Program-made: the position numbers and the translations under genes
Assembly (NCBI RefSeq): GCF_010120715.1
Contig: NZ_CP047591.1
Coordinates: forward strand, 2,542,001-2,606,000
From: Aminipila terrae
GTDB taxonomy: Bacteria; Bacillota; Clostridia; Peptostreptococcales; Anaerovoracaceae
DNA length: 64,000 bases
Direction: 5' to 3'
Shown here: one piece after another, positions 18,431 to 28,291 of the stretch
Layout of the letters: each line of letters starts with the position of its first letter
Numbering within the stretch: position 1 is the stretch's first letter
The notes under the pieces: generated by a model
Seen by the model: the letters and a program-made list of their open reading frames with translations, nothing else
Told to the model about the DNA's origin: nothing
The model's database searches: none

Positions 18431-19387
18431 ATGAGTTATTTACAAATTGGAATTTTAATTATAGTGGCATTTTTCATAAGTTTAGTACTTACCTATGTAG
18501 AAATACCCATTTTACAGAATTTAAAGGCAGGGCAGAACATCAGAGAAGAAGGTCCTAAATCTCATAAAGTTAAAGCGGGGACTCCTTCTATGGGCGGACT
18601 TGCAATAATAGCTGCAACTACTATAACCTGTCTGACCTCTGGAGGAATATCCAAAGATATGGGAGTAATTCTGGCAGCATTTATTCTCTTTGGATTATTA
18701 GGTTTTTTAGATGATTATTTGAAAGTAGCCAAAAAACAAAATCTGGGGTTAAGAGCATGGCAGAAGCTGGTACTTCAGATTATAATTTCAGCTGCAGTAG
18801 CTGCATATCAATCCAGTGTTTCTGTTTATGGAACTTCAGTATATATACCATTTATAGACCAGCATTGGAACTTTGGAATCTGGTATATACCTTTTGTGGC
18901 TTTTGTAGTGGTGGCAATGGTAAACAGTGTAAATCTTACGGATGGACTGGATGGCCTGGCATCAGGGGTCACTACTCTGGTAGCTTTGTTCTTTGCTATT
19001 ATTGCTGTAGATTTTGGCATGAATGCCGGAGGAATCTTTAATTCGGCTTTAGCGGGTGGATGCATGGGATTTTTGATGTTTAACAAAAATCCGGCCAAGG
19101 TTTTTATGGGAGATACAGGGTCTCTGGCTTTAGGAGGCGGATTAGCCGCAGCAGCAATCATTATGAATATGGAATTGATGCTTCCCATTGCAGGATTATT
19201 ATTTGTTATTGAGGCGCTTTCTGTGATGATACAGGTAGTAAGTTTTAAAACTACAGGAAAAAGAGTTTTTAAAATGGCACCACTGCACCATCATTTTGAG
19301 CTATGTGGTTTGAAGGAAACACAAGTTGTGGCATTATTCTGGGCATTTACACTGATTTGTTGTGTAATTGGATTATTAATTCTGTAG
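18431..19387 (+). CDS. mraY: Phospho-N-acetylmuramoyl-pentapeptide transferase
   Basis: Integral membrane enzyme that makes lipid I from UDP-MurNAc-pentapeptide and undecaprenyl phosphate. About 318 residues with ten membrane segments. Catalytic aspartates in FLDDYLKVAKK and NLTDGLDGLASG; the C-terminal signature MAPLHHHFEL is intact. ATG at 18431 is preferred; the GTG at 18425 overlaps its own AGGAG (18421-18425). No frame break. It follows murF by 14 bases. Confidence 0.96.
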   Translation: MSYLQIGILIIVAFFISLVLTYVEIPILQNLKAGQNIREEGPKSHKVKAGTPSMGGLAIIAATTITCLTSGGISKDMGVILAAFILFGLLGFLDDYLKVAKKQNLGLRAWQKLVLQIIISAAVAAYQSSVSVYGTSVYIPFIDQHWNFGIWYIPFVAFVVVAMVNSVNLTDGLDGLASGVTTLVALFFAIIAVDFGMNAGGIFNSALAGGCMGFLMFNKNPAKVFMGDTGSLALGGGLAAAAIIMNMELMLPIAGLLFVIEALSVMIQVVSFKTTGKRVFKMAPLHHHFELCGLKETQVVALFWAFTLICCVIGLLIL

Positions 19388-19397
19388 AGGTGAAATA

Positions 19398-20767
19398 ATG
19401 AAAAATGATATAGAAAATAAAAAAGTTTTAATTGTAGGAATGGGAAAATCAGGAGTTGCAGCCACGCAGGCTCTTCTGCGTCTTGGGGCAAAAGTTTATG
19501 TCCAGGATTCAAAATCTGTTTCAGATATGGAGCCTCAGTTAGTTAATTTTTACTCAGCCGAGATGTGAAATGTTATTTTGGTGAGGAGCCATCATGCATT
19601 GATGAAATTGATATGATGGTGTTAAGTCCAGGAGTTCCAACGGAACTGGGTTTTGTAAGAAAAGCTGTGGAAAAAGGTGTTGAAGTAATAGGTGAATTAG
19701 AAATAGCTTACAGAGTAGGAAATGGAAATTATGTAGCCATTACTGGAACAAATGGAAAAACTACCACCACCACACTGGTCGGAGAGATCTTTAAAAACTC
19801 AAAGAGAAAGACTTATGTAGTGGGTAATATTGGTGTTGCGGTTATATCAATGGCTATCAGTGCAGAATTAGATTCATGGCTTATAACTGAAACAAGCAGT
19901 TTTCAGCTGGAGACGATTAAATATTTTAAACCTAAGATTTCTGCTATTCTAAATCTGACGCCAGACCATTTAAACAGGCATCACACTATGGAAAATTATG
20001 CAGCAGCAAAAGCTAAGGTTTTCCAAAACCAGGATGAAGAGGGATATTATATTGCTAATTATGATGATCCTGCCAGCTTTGCTTTGAGCAAGGAGTGTAA
20101 AAGAGCCAGAGTAGTTCCTTTCAGTGTGAAACAAAAGCTTTCATATGGGGCGTTTATTGCAGACGGACATATAGTAATTATTAATGATGCTGGAGATCTG
20201 ATAACCCTGTGCAGGGCAGATGAACTGCAAATTCCGGGGACTCATAATCTGGAGAATGCCCTTGCAGCAGCAGCAATTTCTTATTTTGCAGGAATTGACC
20301 CGGCTGTTATTACAGAGACTCTAAGGAATTTTCAGGGAGTAGAGCACAGACTTGAATACTGCGGACAGGTAGATGGGGTAAAATTTGTAAACGACTCCAA
20401 AGGAACCAATCCTGATGCATCCATGAAGGCCATTGATGCTATGAAAAACAATATTATCTTAATTGCTGGAGGATATGATAAAGGCTCTGATTTTACAGAA
20501 TTTATAAAGGCCTTCCATGGAAGAGTAAAGCATATGGTGCTACTGGGAAAAACTGCTCCCATAATTAAGGAGCAGGCTGAAGCTGTAGGATTTACCAGCA
20601 TAACCATGGCCAAAAATATGGAGGAATGTGTAGGGTCAGCATTTAAACTTGCAGTACCTGGAGATACCGTATTGCTGTCTCCTGCATGTGCAAGCTGGGA
20701 TATGTATACTTGCTTTGAACAGAGGGGTGAACATTTTAAAAATTGTGTTCATGGTCTGGAAAAATAA
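19398..20767 (+). CDS. murD: UDP-MurNAc-L-alanine:D-glutamate ligase, frameshifted in the read
   Basis: Adds D-Glu to UDP-MurNAc-L-Ala. The N-terminal Rossmann domain (KVLIVGMGKSGVAATQALL) reads in one frame until the T5 run 19547-19551. Adding one T gives FLLSRDVKCYFGEEP and a 456-residue protein of normal length. ATP loop AITGTNGKTTTTTLVGE, LTPDHLNRH, and C-terminal NDSKGTNPDASMKA and LLSPACASWDMY are present. It begins 10 bases after mraY with GAGGTG at 19387-19392. Confidence 0.95.
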
Positions 20768-20789
20768 TTTACTGAGGTTGGAAATGTAA

Positions 20790-21908
20790 ATGGCAAAAAT
20801 AAAAAGAAGAATGAAATCTGGAGACTTTGTTCTGGTACTGATTACTCTGGCACTTGTGATTTTTGGAATAATCATGGTGTTTAGTGCCAGTTATTATACT
20901 TCAATAAATACAAGCGGCAATCCTTATTCCTATCTGGTTAAGGATACTGTATGGGCTATGCTTGGGCTTGGTGCCATGCTGATTACCGCATCTGTTGATT
21001 ACAGGTTCTACGCTAAAATTGCAAAGCCTGTAATGATTATAAGTATTATACTTTTATTACTGCTTTTCACTCCACTGGGGATAGAATTAAACTATGCAAA
21101 AAGGTGGCTTGGAGTCGGAGGTATAACCATCATGCCCGGAGAGCTGGCAAAACCGGCAGCTATCGTATTTACTTCGTGGTTTTTAAGTAAAAATCCTAAA
21201 ATAATAAAATCACTGACAAAGGGAGTTGCACCATTGTTTGTGCTATGCGGAATTTATGGGGGCCTAATCATTCTACAGCCTAATTTGTCTACGGCAATTA
21301 CTGTCTGCATCATCATCATAGGCATAATGTTTGCAGCAGGTCTTAACTATGTTTATCTGGGTGGACTGATAGGAGTAGGTGCTTTTGGCATATGCGCATT
21401 GATTATTACTAATCCTGAAAGTCACTGGATGAAACGTCTTACAAGTTTTATGGACCCTTTTGCAGATCCGTTAAATACTGGATATCAAGTTGTCCAATCC
21501 TTATTGGCACTGGGATCCGGAGGCCTGTTTGGATTGGGCCTGGGTAAAAGTATACAGAAAAACCTGTATTTACCGGAACCACAGAATGATTTTATTTTTG
21601 CAATAATAGGGGAAGAACTGGGATATATCGGATGCCTTATTTTGATTGTTGCCTATATCATTCTCGTGTGGAGAGGAATCCATATAGCCATTAATGCAGC
21701 AGATTTATTTGGAACGCTGCTTGCAGCAGGAATATCTATAATGATTGGGGTCCAGGTCATATTAAACATTGCTGTTGTTACTTCTTCGATGCCACCTACA
21801 GGTGTTACCCTTCCCTTTGTCAGCTATGGAGGAAATGCATTAATGATTTTCATGGCTTCAATAGGAGTATTGCTGAACATATCACGGCATACGGCTGCAG
21901 TAGAATAA
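20790..21908 (+). CDS. ftsW: SEDS-family peptidoglycan polymerase FtsW/SpoVE
   Basis: Lipid II glycosyltransferase with about ten membrane segments, 372 residues. Family blocks: FGIIMVFSASYY, LNYAKRWLGVGGITIMPGELAKPA, and NIAVVTSSMPPTGVTLPFVSYGGNA at the C-terminus. It would pair with the SpoVD/FtsI PBP upstream. In Bacillus the dcw copy is the sporulation-specific SpoVE while FtsW is elsewhere; here the copy could serve either or both. Its frame is intact. Confidence 0.93.
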   Translation: MAKIKRRMKSGDFVLVLITLALVIFGIIMVFSASYYTSINTSGNPYSYLVKDTVWAMLGLGAMLITASVDYRFYAKIAKPVMIISIILLLLLFTPLGIELNYAKRWLGVGGITIMPGELAKPAAIVFTSWFLSKNPKIIKSLTKGVAPLFVLCGIYGGLIILQPNLSTAITVCIIIIGIMFAAGLNYVYLGGLIGVGAFGICALIITNPESHWMKRLTSFMDPFADPLNTGYQVVQSLLALGSGGLFGLGLGKSIQKNLYLPEPQNDFIFAIIGEELGYIGCLILIVAYIILVWRGIHIAINAADLFGTLLAAGISIMIGVQVILNIAVVTSSMPPTGVTLPFVSYGGNALMIFMASIGVLLNISRHTAAVE

Positions 21909-21948
21909 GAAAACTGATAATATGTCATTTGAAGAGAGGTAGTAAGTT

Positions 21949-23043
21949 ATGAAAGTTATTATGACAGGCGGAGGAACCGGAGGTCATATTTACCCGGCTA
22001 TAGCCATAGCAGAAAAGATCAGAGAAAAGAATCCTGAAGCAGAAATACTTTTTGTGGGCACAAAAAGAGGACTGGAAAAGGATTTAGTACCACAGAATGG
22101 GTATCCGATTAAATTTATAACAGTCAGTGGATTTAACAGAAGAAATATGCTGAAAAATGTAAAGGTTGTAAAAGATCTTCTAAAGGGTAACAAAGAAGCA
22201 AAAAAAATTATTAAGGATTTTAATCCAGATATAGTAATAGGCACTGGAGGCTATGTATGCGGACCAGTGGTAAGAGCAGCTCATAAACTGGGAATAAAAA
22301 CATTTATACATGAACAGAATGCTTTTCCGGGAATGACCAATAAAATGCTTGAAAAATACGTTGACCATGTATTTATCAGTTTTACAGACGCAGAAAAGTA
22401 TTTCAAAAATAAGGATAAACTCGTATTGTCTGGAAACCCTGTGAGACAGGCATTCTTTAATGCAGATAAAATGAATTCTAGAAGTTTTATAGGTGAAAGT
22501 GAAAATAACTTTGTTATTTTGTGCTTTGGAGGAAGTCAGGGCGCTGGGAAGATAAACGATGTCATGCTGGAAGTAGCAGAAAGTTTAAGTGGAGTCAAAG
22601 ATATTTCATTATACTTTGTAACAGGTAATGCATATTATGACAATATAACAAAAACCATGAATGACAAGGGCCTGACAAGTGGGGGCAATATACACATAAA
22701 AAAATATATAAATAACATGCAGGATTATTTAAGTGCTGCAGATCTGGTTATAAGCAGGTCTGGTGCATTGACTGTTTCTGAAATAACCGTATGTGGGAAA
22801 GCCTCTGTTTTAATTCCTTCACCAAACGTTACAGGGAATCATCAGTTTCACAATGCCAAGGCTGTGGCAGATAAGGGCGGAGCAGTAATTATTGAGGAAA
22901 AAGATTTAACTGCAGAATCTCTTCTGAAGGTTATTTCAAATTTCAAATCAAATCCAGAAAAACTAAAGGATATGGAACTGGCTAGTCTGAAGACTGCACC
23001 CAGTGATGCAACTAAAATTATTTATGATCATCTAGGAATATAA
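21949..23043 (+). CDS. murG: UDP-GlcNAc:lipid I GlcNAc transferase
   Basis: GT-B glycosyltransferase at the inner face of the membrane that converts lipid I to lipid II. 364 residues. N-terminal glycine loop MTGGGTGGHIYPAIAIA, HEQNAFPGMTNK, and the donor-site blocks LCFGGSQGAGKIND and VISRSGALTVSEI are all present. The ATG follows GAGAGG at 21934-21939. The reading frame is intact. Confidence 0.97.
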   Translation: MKVIMTGGGTGGHIYPAIAIAEKIREKNPEAEILFVGTKRGLEKDLVPQNGYPIKFITVSGFNRRNMLKNVKVVKDLLKGNKEAKKIIKDFNPDIVIGTGGYVCGPVVRAAHKLGIKTFIHEQNAFPGMTNKMLEKYVDHVFISFTDAEKYFKNKDKLVLSGNPVRQAFFNADKMNSRSFIGESENNFVILCFGGSQGAGKINDVMLEVAESLSGVKDISLYFVTGNAYYDNITKTMNDKGLTSGGNIHIKKYINNMQDYLSAADLVISRSGALTVSEITVCGKASVLIPSPNVTGNHQFHNAKAVADKGGAVIIEEKDLTAESLLKVISNFKSNPEKLKDMELASLKTAPSDATKIIYDHLGI

Positions 23044-23112
23044 GAAACTAAATTGTAACAAAACTGACACCTTTTCATATTATATATTAATAATAGTGGA
23101 GGTGTATCTGTT

Positions 23113-24369
23113 TTGGAATCATATCATATACGGGGCGGCAACAAGATTAGTGGTGAATACAGTGTAAAAGGAGCTAAAAATGCAGCACTGCCGATTTTGG
23201 CGGCCACCATATTGAGTGGGGCTGAATGTCAACTTTCCAATATTCCGCAAATAACTGATGTTTGTAGCATGAAAAAAATATTAAATGAATTGGGATGTAA
23301 GATAGACACAGGCGACGAGACTATAACCGTGGATTCAAGGGAGCTGGTGGCTGACACCATTTCCTTGAAGCGGATGCGAGAAATGAGGTCATCCGTTTTT
23401 TTGTTGGGTGCGTTGCTTGGCAGGTGCGGGAGCGCAGTAATCAGTCAGCCCGGGGGCTGTAATATAGGCAGCAGGCCAATCGATTTGCATTTATACGCAT
23501 TAAGAAAGTTAGGGGTCGAAATAACAGAAGAGGATGATGTGATTACCTGCAAAGCAAATAAACTTAGAGGTGCAGTAATTGATTTGTCCTTTCCCAGCGT
23601 AGGGGCCACTGAAAATGCAATCATGGCAGCAGTAACCGCTGAGGGCCATACAGAATTGAATAATTGTGCCATGGAACCTGAAATATGTGACCTGCAGGAT
23701 TTTTTAAATTCCTGTGGTGCTGATATTAATGGCGCAGGAACAAAAACCATACATATTAACGGCTGTTCCTCCTTACATGGAGGAAATCACCGAATTATAC
23801 CAGACAGAATAGAATGTGGAACCTATCTGGTTGCAGCAGCAGCTACTGGGGGAGAAATTACAATAAATAACGTTAAAAGCCAGCATCTGAAAAGTATTTT
23901 GGAAAAGCTTATAGAAACAGGTTGCGAAGTAGGGGTAAAAAGAGATAAAATATATCTTAAAGCGTGTAGCAAGCTAAATGCTTTAGACCGTATTATTACG
24001 GGACCTTACCCAGAGTTTCCTACTGATTTACAGTCACCATTTTTAACGATGTTAACTTTGGCTGAAGGTAAGAGTTATGTTGAAGAAACCATTTTTGAAA
24101 ACCGCTTTGCTTTTACCAATGAACTGAGGAAGATGGGGGCAGATATACAGGTTGAAAACAATCGTGCTTTTGTAACTGGTGTAGGAACGTTGCAGGGCTG
24201 CAGAGTAGCAGCAACGGATTTAAGAGGAGGGGCTTCACTGGCAATCGCAGGGCTTATGGCTCAGGGCGAGACTATTATAGAAGGTGTAGAACACATAGAG
24301 AGAGGATATGCAGATTTTTCCCAGACACTAAAAAGTCTGGGTGCAGATATTAGGAAAACGAATGACTGA
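23113..24369 (+). CDS. murA: UDP-N-acetylglucosamine 1-carboxyvinyltransferase
   Basis: First committed step of peptidoglycan synthesis: transfers enolpyruvate from PEP to UDP-GlcNAc. 418 residues. The catalytic, fosfomycin-reactive cysteine lies in QPGGCNIGSRPIDLH; KGAKNAALPILAATIL is the N-terminal substrate-binding block and the C-terminal half ends with DLRGGASLAIAGLMA. The start is TTG at 23113, preceded by GGAGGTG at 23098-23104. Its end overlaps the start of ftsQ by 8 bases. Many Clostridia carry two copies; the sequence does not show whether this is the vegetative or the spore-associated one. Confidence 0.95.
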   Translation: MESYHIRGGNKISGEYSVKGAKNAALPILAATILSGAECQLSNIPQITDVCSMKKILNELGCKIDTGDETITVDSRELVADTISLKRMREMRSSVFLLGALLGRCGSAVISQPGGCNIGSRPIDLHLYALRKLGVEITEEDDVITCKANKLRGAVIDLSFPSVGATENAIMAAVTAEGHTELNNCAMEPEICDLQDFLNSCGADINGAGTKTIHINGCSSLHGGNHRIIPDRIECGTYLVAAAATGGEITINNVKSQHLKSILEKLIETGCEVGVKRDKIYLKACSKLNALDRIITGPYPEFPTDLQSPFLTMLTLAEGKSYVEETIFENRFAFTNELRKMGADIQVENNRAFVTGVGTLQGCRVAATDLRGGASLAIAGLMAQGETIIEGVEHIERGYADFSQTLKSLGADIRKTND

Positions 24370-25108
24370 TAAACTTAGAAAGAAGAAAAAACGAAAGAAA
24401 AAGAACTATCTCCTAAGGTTATTAGTAATAATAGCTATAGGAGTTGGTTTGTATTTTTTGATTACCTCAGAATTGTTTGATATTGATTCAGTAAAGATAA
24501 AAAACAATAATTACTATACTGTTGAGCAGGTAAAGGACAAATCTGGGATAAAAATCGGAGAAAATATTTTTAAACTAAAGAAGAATGAAATCAAGGACAA
24601 GCTGCTGAAGGACCCTTATTTTGCAAACGTTATCATAAAAAGAAAACTCCCAGCAACTGTAGTGGTGGAAGTGACAGAAAGAACCGAAAAGGCTGCAGTT
24701 ATTTATAATGGGGCGTATATTATAATTGATTCGGATGGGATGGTACTTAGAAAAGCAAGTGCGGAACCTAAGATTACTGTTATACAGGGACTTACAGTTA
24801 AAAAAGCAAAGGAGGGGAAACCTCTTGAGGTAGAAGAAAATTCCATATTGGCAGATACACTGAGGATGCTGAAATCTATGGAAAGTTCGGACTTGTTCTT
24901 TAAAAAAATAGATATTTCGAATGTAATAATCAAAGCACACATTTATGATGAGCTCATTTGTGAGGGTACTCCTGAGAATTTATCACAGAACATCAAAAAT
25001 GGAAATCTTGAAACTGCACTTTATGAAATGTATAGTAAAGGCATAAAAAGAGGAATTATAAAAGTGGGAACTGATAATTATTGTTCTTTTGATCCAAATG
25101 TTGAGTAG
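24362..25108 (+). CDS. ftsQ: Cell division protein FtsQ/DivIB
   Basis: 248-residue bitopic protein: very basic cytoplasmic tail (KLRKKKKRKKKN), one membrane helix (LLRLLVIIAIGVGLYFLI), then a POTRA domain (FDIDSVKIKNNNYYTVEQV ... GENIF) and the beta domain. It stabilises the FtsL-DivIC complex at the septum. The ATG at 24362 overlaps the last codons of murA, which signals tight coupling. An in-frame ATG at 24341 lies deeper in murA and is less likely. Confidence 0.88.
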   Translation: MTDKLRKKKKRKKKNYLLRLLVIIAIGVGLYFLITSELFDIDSVKIKNNNYYTVEQVKDKSGIKIGENIFKLKKNEIKDKLLKDPYFANVIIKRKLPATVVVEVTERTEKAAVIYNGAYIIIDSDGMVLRKASAEPKITVIQGLTVKKAKEGKPLEVEENSILADTLRMLKSMESSDLFFKKIDISNVIIKAHIYDELICEGTPENLSQNIKNGNLETALYEMYSKGIKRGIIKVGTDNYCSFDPNVE

Positions 25109-25118
25109 GAGAGTAAAT

Positions 25119-25856
25119 ATGAAGAAGTACAGTGGATTAATTGTTTTGGGATTGTTAGCTTTGTTTATAGGGCTGGTTTTATCAATTCAGTTAAGGATGA
25201 CTGCTGGCAGTGATCAGGGCGGTCTTGTTCCTTTAGCAAAAGTTAGGGGCTATGAAGCAGAGCTAAAGAATGTCAAAGACGAAAAAGAGATTGTTGTGCA
25301 GCAACTGATGGATTTAGAAGCAAGGCTGAATTCCATAGAAGGGGATAAGGCCAAAGAGGACGGATTTATAAACGGACTTGTTTCAGATCTGGAGAAATAT
25401 AAAATGTCTTCCGGTGTTCTGGATGTACAGGGGCCTGGAGTTCTGGTCACTATTAAAGATCCCGTAGTAACAGATGAGTATGAAAAGGACTTTAGTACAA
25501 TTATGTATAACTACGAGCTGCTGCTAAGTCTGGTGAATAAATTAAAAGAAGCTGGTGCAGAGGGCATATCTATCAATGAACAAAGAATTGTTGGAACTTC
25601 AGAAGTGAGTAAGGCTGGTAGTAACGTTAATATCAATGGGACACCTACGGCTCCGCCATATTATGTGAAAGCTATTGGAAATCCTGACACTCTTAATGAT
25701 GCAATCAATATAAGAAGTGGAATTATTGATACCATGAAAATGAAATACAATTTGATTGTAACTACAGAAAAAAAGCAGAACATCGTAATACCTAGATACA
25801 CGGGAACCATAAATTTCAAATATGCGAAGCCTGTTGCTGAAGAAAAATCTGAGTAA
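25119..25856 (+). CDS. DUF881 membrane-anchored protein (first copy)
   Basis: 245 residues: an N-terminal membrane helix, a coiled-coil stretch (YEAELKNVKDEKEIVVQQLMDLEARLNSIE), then the extracytoplasmic DUF881 domain (LLSLVNKLKEAGAEGISINEQRIVGTSE). Pairs of DUF881 genes followed by sbp and ftsZ are usual in Clostridia and Actinobacteria dcw regions. Function is unknown, but the setting suggests a division or envelope role. The start ATG has AGGAGAG at 25107-25113. Confidence 0.82.
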   Translation: MKKYSGLIVLGLLALFIGLVLSIQLRMTAGSDQGGLVPLAKVRGYEAELKNVKDEKEIVVQQLMDLEARLNSIEGDKAKEDGFINGLVSDLEKYKMSSGVLDVQGPGVLVTIKDPVVTDEYEKDFSTIMYNYELLLSLVNKLKEAGAEGISINEQRIVGTSEVSKAGSNVNINGTPTAPPYYVKAIGNPDTLNDAINIRSGIIDTMKMKYNLIVTTEKKQNIVIPRYTGTINFKYAKPVAEEKSE

Positions 25857-25869
25857 CAGTCAGAGGTGT

Positions 25870-26610
25870 ATGATGAATAAGAGAATGATTTTGATTACAT
25901 TTGTCGTGTGCACAATCATAGGACTTGGACTTGCCTGCCAAATGAAAATCAGTGACGGAGACCGGTTATATGTGTCTCCTAAAACAATTAAGGACTATAG
26001 TACTACCATTAACAGCGAAAAAGAAGAAATAAAAAAGTATCAGAACATGATTGAAGACGCCAAAGCTAAGCTTCAGAATTATGAAAAGGCTGACCATTCT
26101 GACGGACAGTCAGATAAAGAGTTCCAGCAGAGCCTTACAGCAGATTTGGAAAAATATAAAGTTTCCAGTGGTAAAGAGGCAGTCAGAGGTGCCGGTGTGG
26201 AAGTAGTGATTGATGATGGGACCCGTGAACTTTATGATGGGGAAGATATTAATAACTTACTGGTGCATGATTCAGACATTATTATGATTGTAAACGAACT
26301 TAACCGCTGTGGTGCAGAAGCAGTTTCAGTTAACGGCCAGAGAATTACGGCCAATACCGCAATATCCTGTTCCGGTTACACGGTCCGGATTAATGGCGAA
26401 GTTTATGCCAGACCTTTTAAAATTAAAGCCATTGGAGATGGTAAAAGAATGGCTGCAGCACTTGTGGATCCCGATGGATATGGCACATCTCTGAAAAACT
26501 GGGGGGTGCAGTTTGAAGTCAGGTTAAAGGATGATATTACGATAGATGCTGTTTCCAAGAATTACGTATATAAATATATGAACAAGCTTCAAAAGGAGGG
26601 AACAAATTGA
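25870..26610 (+). CDS. DUF881 membrane-anchored protein (second copy)
   Basis: 246 residues, a paralogue of the gene just before it with the same order: N-terminal helix (ILITFVVCTIIGLGLACQM), coiled coil, and a DUF881 domain (IVNELNRCGAEAVSVNGQRITAN). The two copies share the NGQRI/NEQRI core yet differ widely elsewhere, so the duplication is old. Two consecutive ATG codons at 25870 and 25873 are both usable after GAGGTG. The stop overlaps the TTG start of sbp. Confidence 0.82.
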   Translation: MMNKRMILITFVVCTIIGLGLACQMKISDGDRLYVSPKTIKDYSTTINSEKEEIKKYQNMIEDAKAKLQNYEKADHSDGQSDKEFQQSLTADLEKYKVSSGKEAVRGAGVEVVIDDGTRELYDGEDINNLLVHDSDIIMIVNELNRCGAEAVSVNGQRITANTAISCSGYTVRINGEVYARPFKIKAIGDGKRMAAALVDPDGYGTSLKNWGVQFEVRLKDDITIDAVSKNYVYKYMNKLQKEGTN

Positions 26611-26996
26611 TTTTTGCAGTTGTGATAGGCCTGGCACTTGGCCTGGCATTGGGATTTGGACTTGATATTTCGTATCCTGCCAATTATTCTTTTTATATTA
26701 CTATGGGACTTTTGGCTGCAATGGATTCAATCGTGGGGGCAGCCCGTTCCATGATGGAAGAAAAATATAATAATTTAATTTTCATATCAGGTTTTGTCAC
26801 AAACGCTTTGCTGGCAATGCTTTTAACCTATGTGGGAGACAAATTGGGGGTACCACTTTATTACGCTGCCATCCTTGTTTTTGGGGGAAGACTGTTTAAT
26901 AATCTTGCAGTTTTAAGAAGGCTTGCTATTGAGAGGTACTTTGAAAGAAAAAATCGAAAAAACGAGTTAAAAAATAAACAAAATATTGAGGAATAG
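26607..26996 (+). CDS. sbp: Small basic protein Sbp (DUF1290)
   Basis: 129 residues with several membrane helices and a strongly basic tail (RRLAIERYFERKNRKNELKNK). The conserved core MGLLAAMDSIVGAARSMMEE matches the Sbp family found just before ftsZ in many Gram-positive genomes. The TTG start at 26607 overlaps the preceding stop by four bases; GGAGG lies at 26597-26601. Biochemical role is unknown. Confidence 0.88.
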   Translation: MIFAVVIGLALGLALGFGLDISYPANYSFYITMGLLAAMDSIVGAARSMMEEKYNNLIFISGFVTNALLAMLLTYVGDKLGVPLYYAAILVFGGRLFNNLAVLRRLAIERYFERKNRKNELKNKQNIEE

Positions 26997-27082
26997 TAGT
27001 GCAAACATACATTATTTATGATATAATTAAGCATTAATATGTATTTTAATTTTGTGCTATAGTGACAGGAGGTTACTTGATA

Positions 27083-28207
27083 ATGCTGCAGTTTGAGGTA
27101 AATGAACAAAATGCTGCCCAGATAAAGGTTATAGGTGTTGGCGGCGGTGGCTGCAATGCTGTAAATCGAATGATTGAAAAAGGCCTGAAGGGCGTTACTT
27201 ATATGGCTGTTAATACGGACAAGCAGGCGTTAGCCGGAAGCTTGGCAGAAACAAAAATTCAGATTGGTGAAAAGCTTACCAAAGGACTGGGAGCAGGAGC
27301 TAATCCGGAAATAGGTCAAAAAGCCGCAGAAGAAAATATTGAAGATATTTCAAAGTTTATCCAGGGTTCTGACATGGTATTCATTACAGCTGGTATGGGC
27401 GGAGGGACAGGTACTGGTGCTGCACCGGTTATTGCTAAAATAGCAAAAGACATGGACATACTTACAGTAGGGGTTGTTACAAAACCTTTTACTTTTGAAG
27501 GAAAAAGAAGAAGACAGCATGCTGAGTTAGGTATAAGCCTGTTAAAAAAATATGTGGACTCTCTTGTAGTAGTACCTAATGACAGATTACTTCAGGTGGC
27601 AGAGAAAAATACTTCTATGCTTCAAGCATTCAGTATGGCTGATGAAGTTTTAAAACAGGGTGTTCAGGGTATTTCAGACTTAATTGCTGAAGCAGGTCTG
27701 ATTAATCTGGATTTTGCGGACGTGAAGACTGTTATGAGTGACAGAGGAATTGCACATATGGGTGTGGGCAGAGCATCTGGTGATAACCGGGTTGAAGAAG
27801 CAGTTAAAAATGCCATTGAAAGTCCGCTTCTTGAAACTTCCATTGATGGAGCGAAGGCTATTATCCTTAATATCATGGGAGGCTATGATATGGGTATGCT
27901 TGAAGTCAGTCAGGCAGCAGCTCAGATTGAAGATGCTGCAGGGGAAGATGCTATTGTTATCTTTGGTGCCTCTATTAAGGAAGACCTTCAGGATGAAATA
28001 CTGGTTACAGTTATTGCAACAGGCTTTGAACAACGGCCTAGTGAAGCAGCAGCTGGTATATTTAAACCTGCCACTCAGACTGCGGAGCAGGATAATCCGG
28101 CAGAAGATACTGCTGTGACTGATAATAAGGATGATGACTTGTTGTCAGGAGGCAATTCTGACTTTGTAATACCGTCTTTTTTGAATAGAGAAAGAAATGG
28201 TTTTTAG
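27083..28207 (+). CDS. ftsZ: Cell division GTPase FtsZ
   Basis: Tubulin-like GTPase that forms the Z ring. 374 residues from the ATG at 27083, which follows AGGAGG at 27067-27072; an earlier in-frame GTG is ignored. The GTP signature GGGTGTGAAP lies near residue 100. N-terminal IKVIGVGGGGCNAVNRMIE and the T7-loop region NLDFADVKTVM are present. The C-terminal linker is acidic and ends with the conserved grappling peptide DFVIPSFLNRERNGF, which binds FtsA or SepF. The gene closes the dcw cluster and is followed by a strong terminator. Confidence 0.98.
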   Translation: MLQFEVNEQNAAQIKVIGVGGGGCNAVNRMIEKGLKGVTYMAVNTDKQALAGSLAETKIQIGEKLTKGLGAGANPEIGQKAAEENIEDISKFIQGSDMVFITAGMGGGTGTGAAPVIAKIAKDMDILTVGVVTKPFTFEGKRRRQHAELGISLLKKYVDSLVVVPNDRLLQVAEKNTSMLQAFSMADEVLKQGVQGISDLIAEAGLINLDFADVKTVMSDRGIAHMGVGRASGDNRVEEAVKNAIESPLLETSIDGAKAIILNIMGGYDMGMLEVSQAAAQIEDAAGEDAIVIFGASIKEDLQDEILVTVIATGFEQRPSEAAAGIFKPATQTAEQDNPAEDTAVTDNKDDDLLSGGNSDFVIPSFLNRERNGF

Positions 28208-28219
28208 AATAATTAACAG

Positions 28220-28245
28220 AAAGCCGGTACGATAACCGGCTTTTT
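28220..28245 (+). terminator. Rho-independent terminator after ftsZ
   Basis: AAAGCCGGT at 28220-28228 pairs with ACCGGCTTT at 28235-28243, loop ACGATA, with a short T run. It ends the dcw transcript. Confidence 0.9.
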
Positions 28246-28291
28246 CTTTCATTAAAGGAACAAGAAAAAAGTTTAATGCTTGCGGTGGTTT

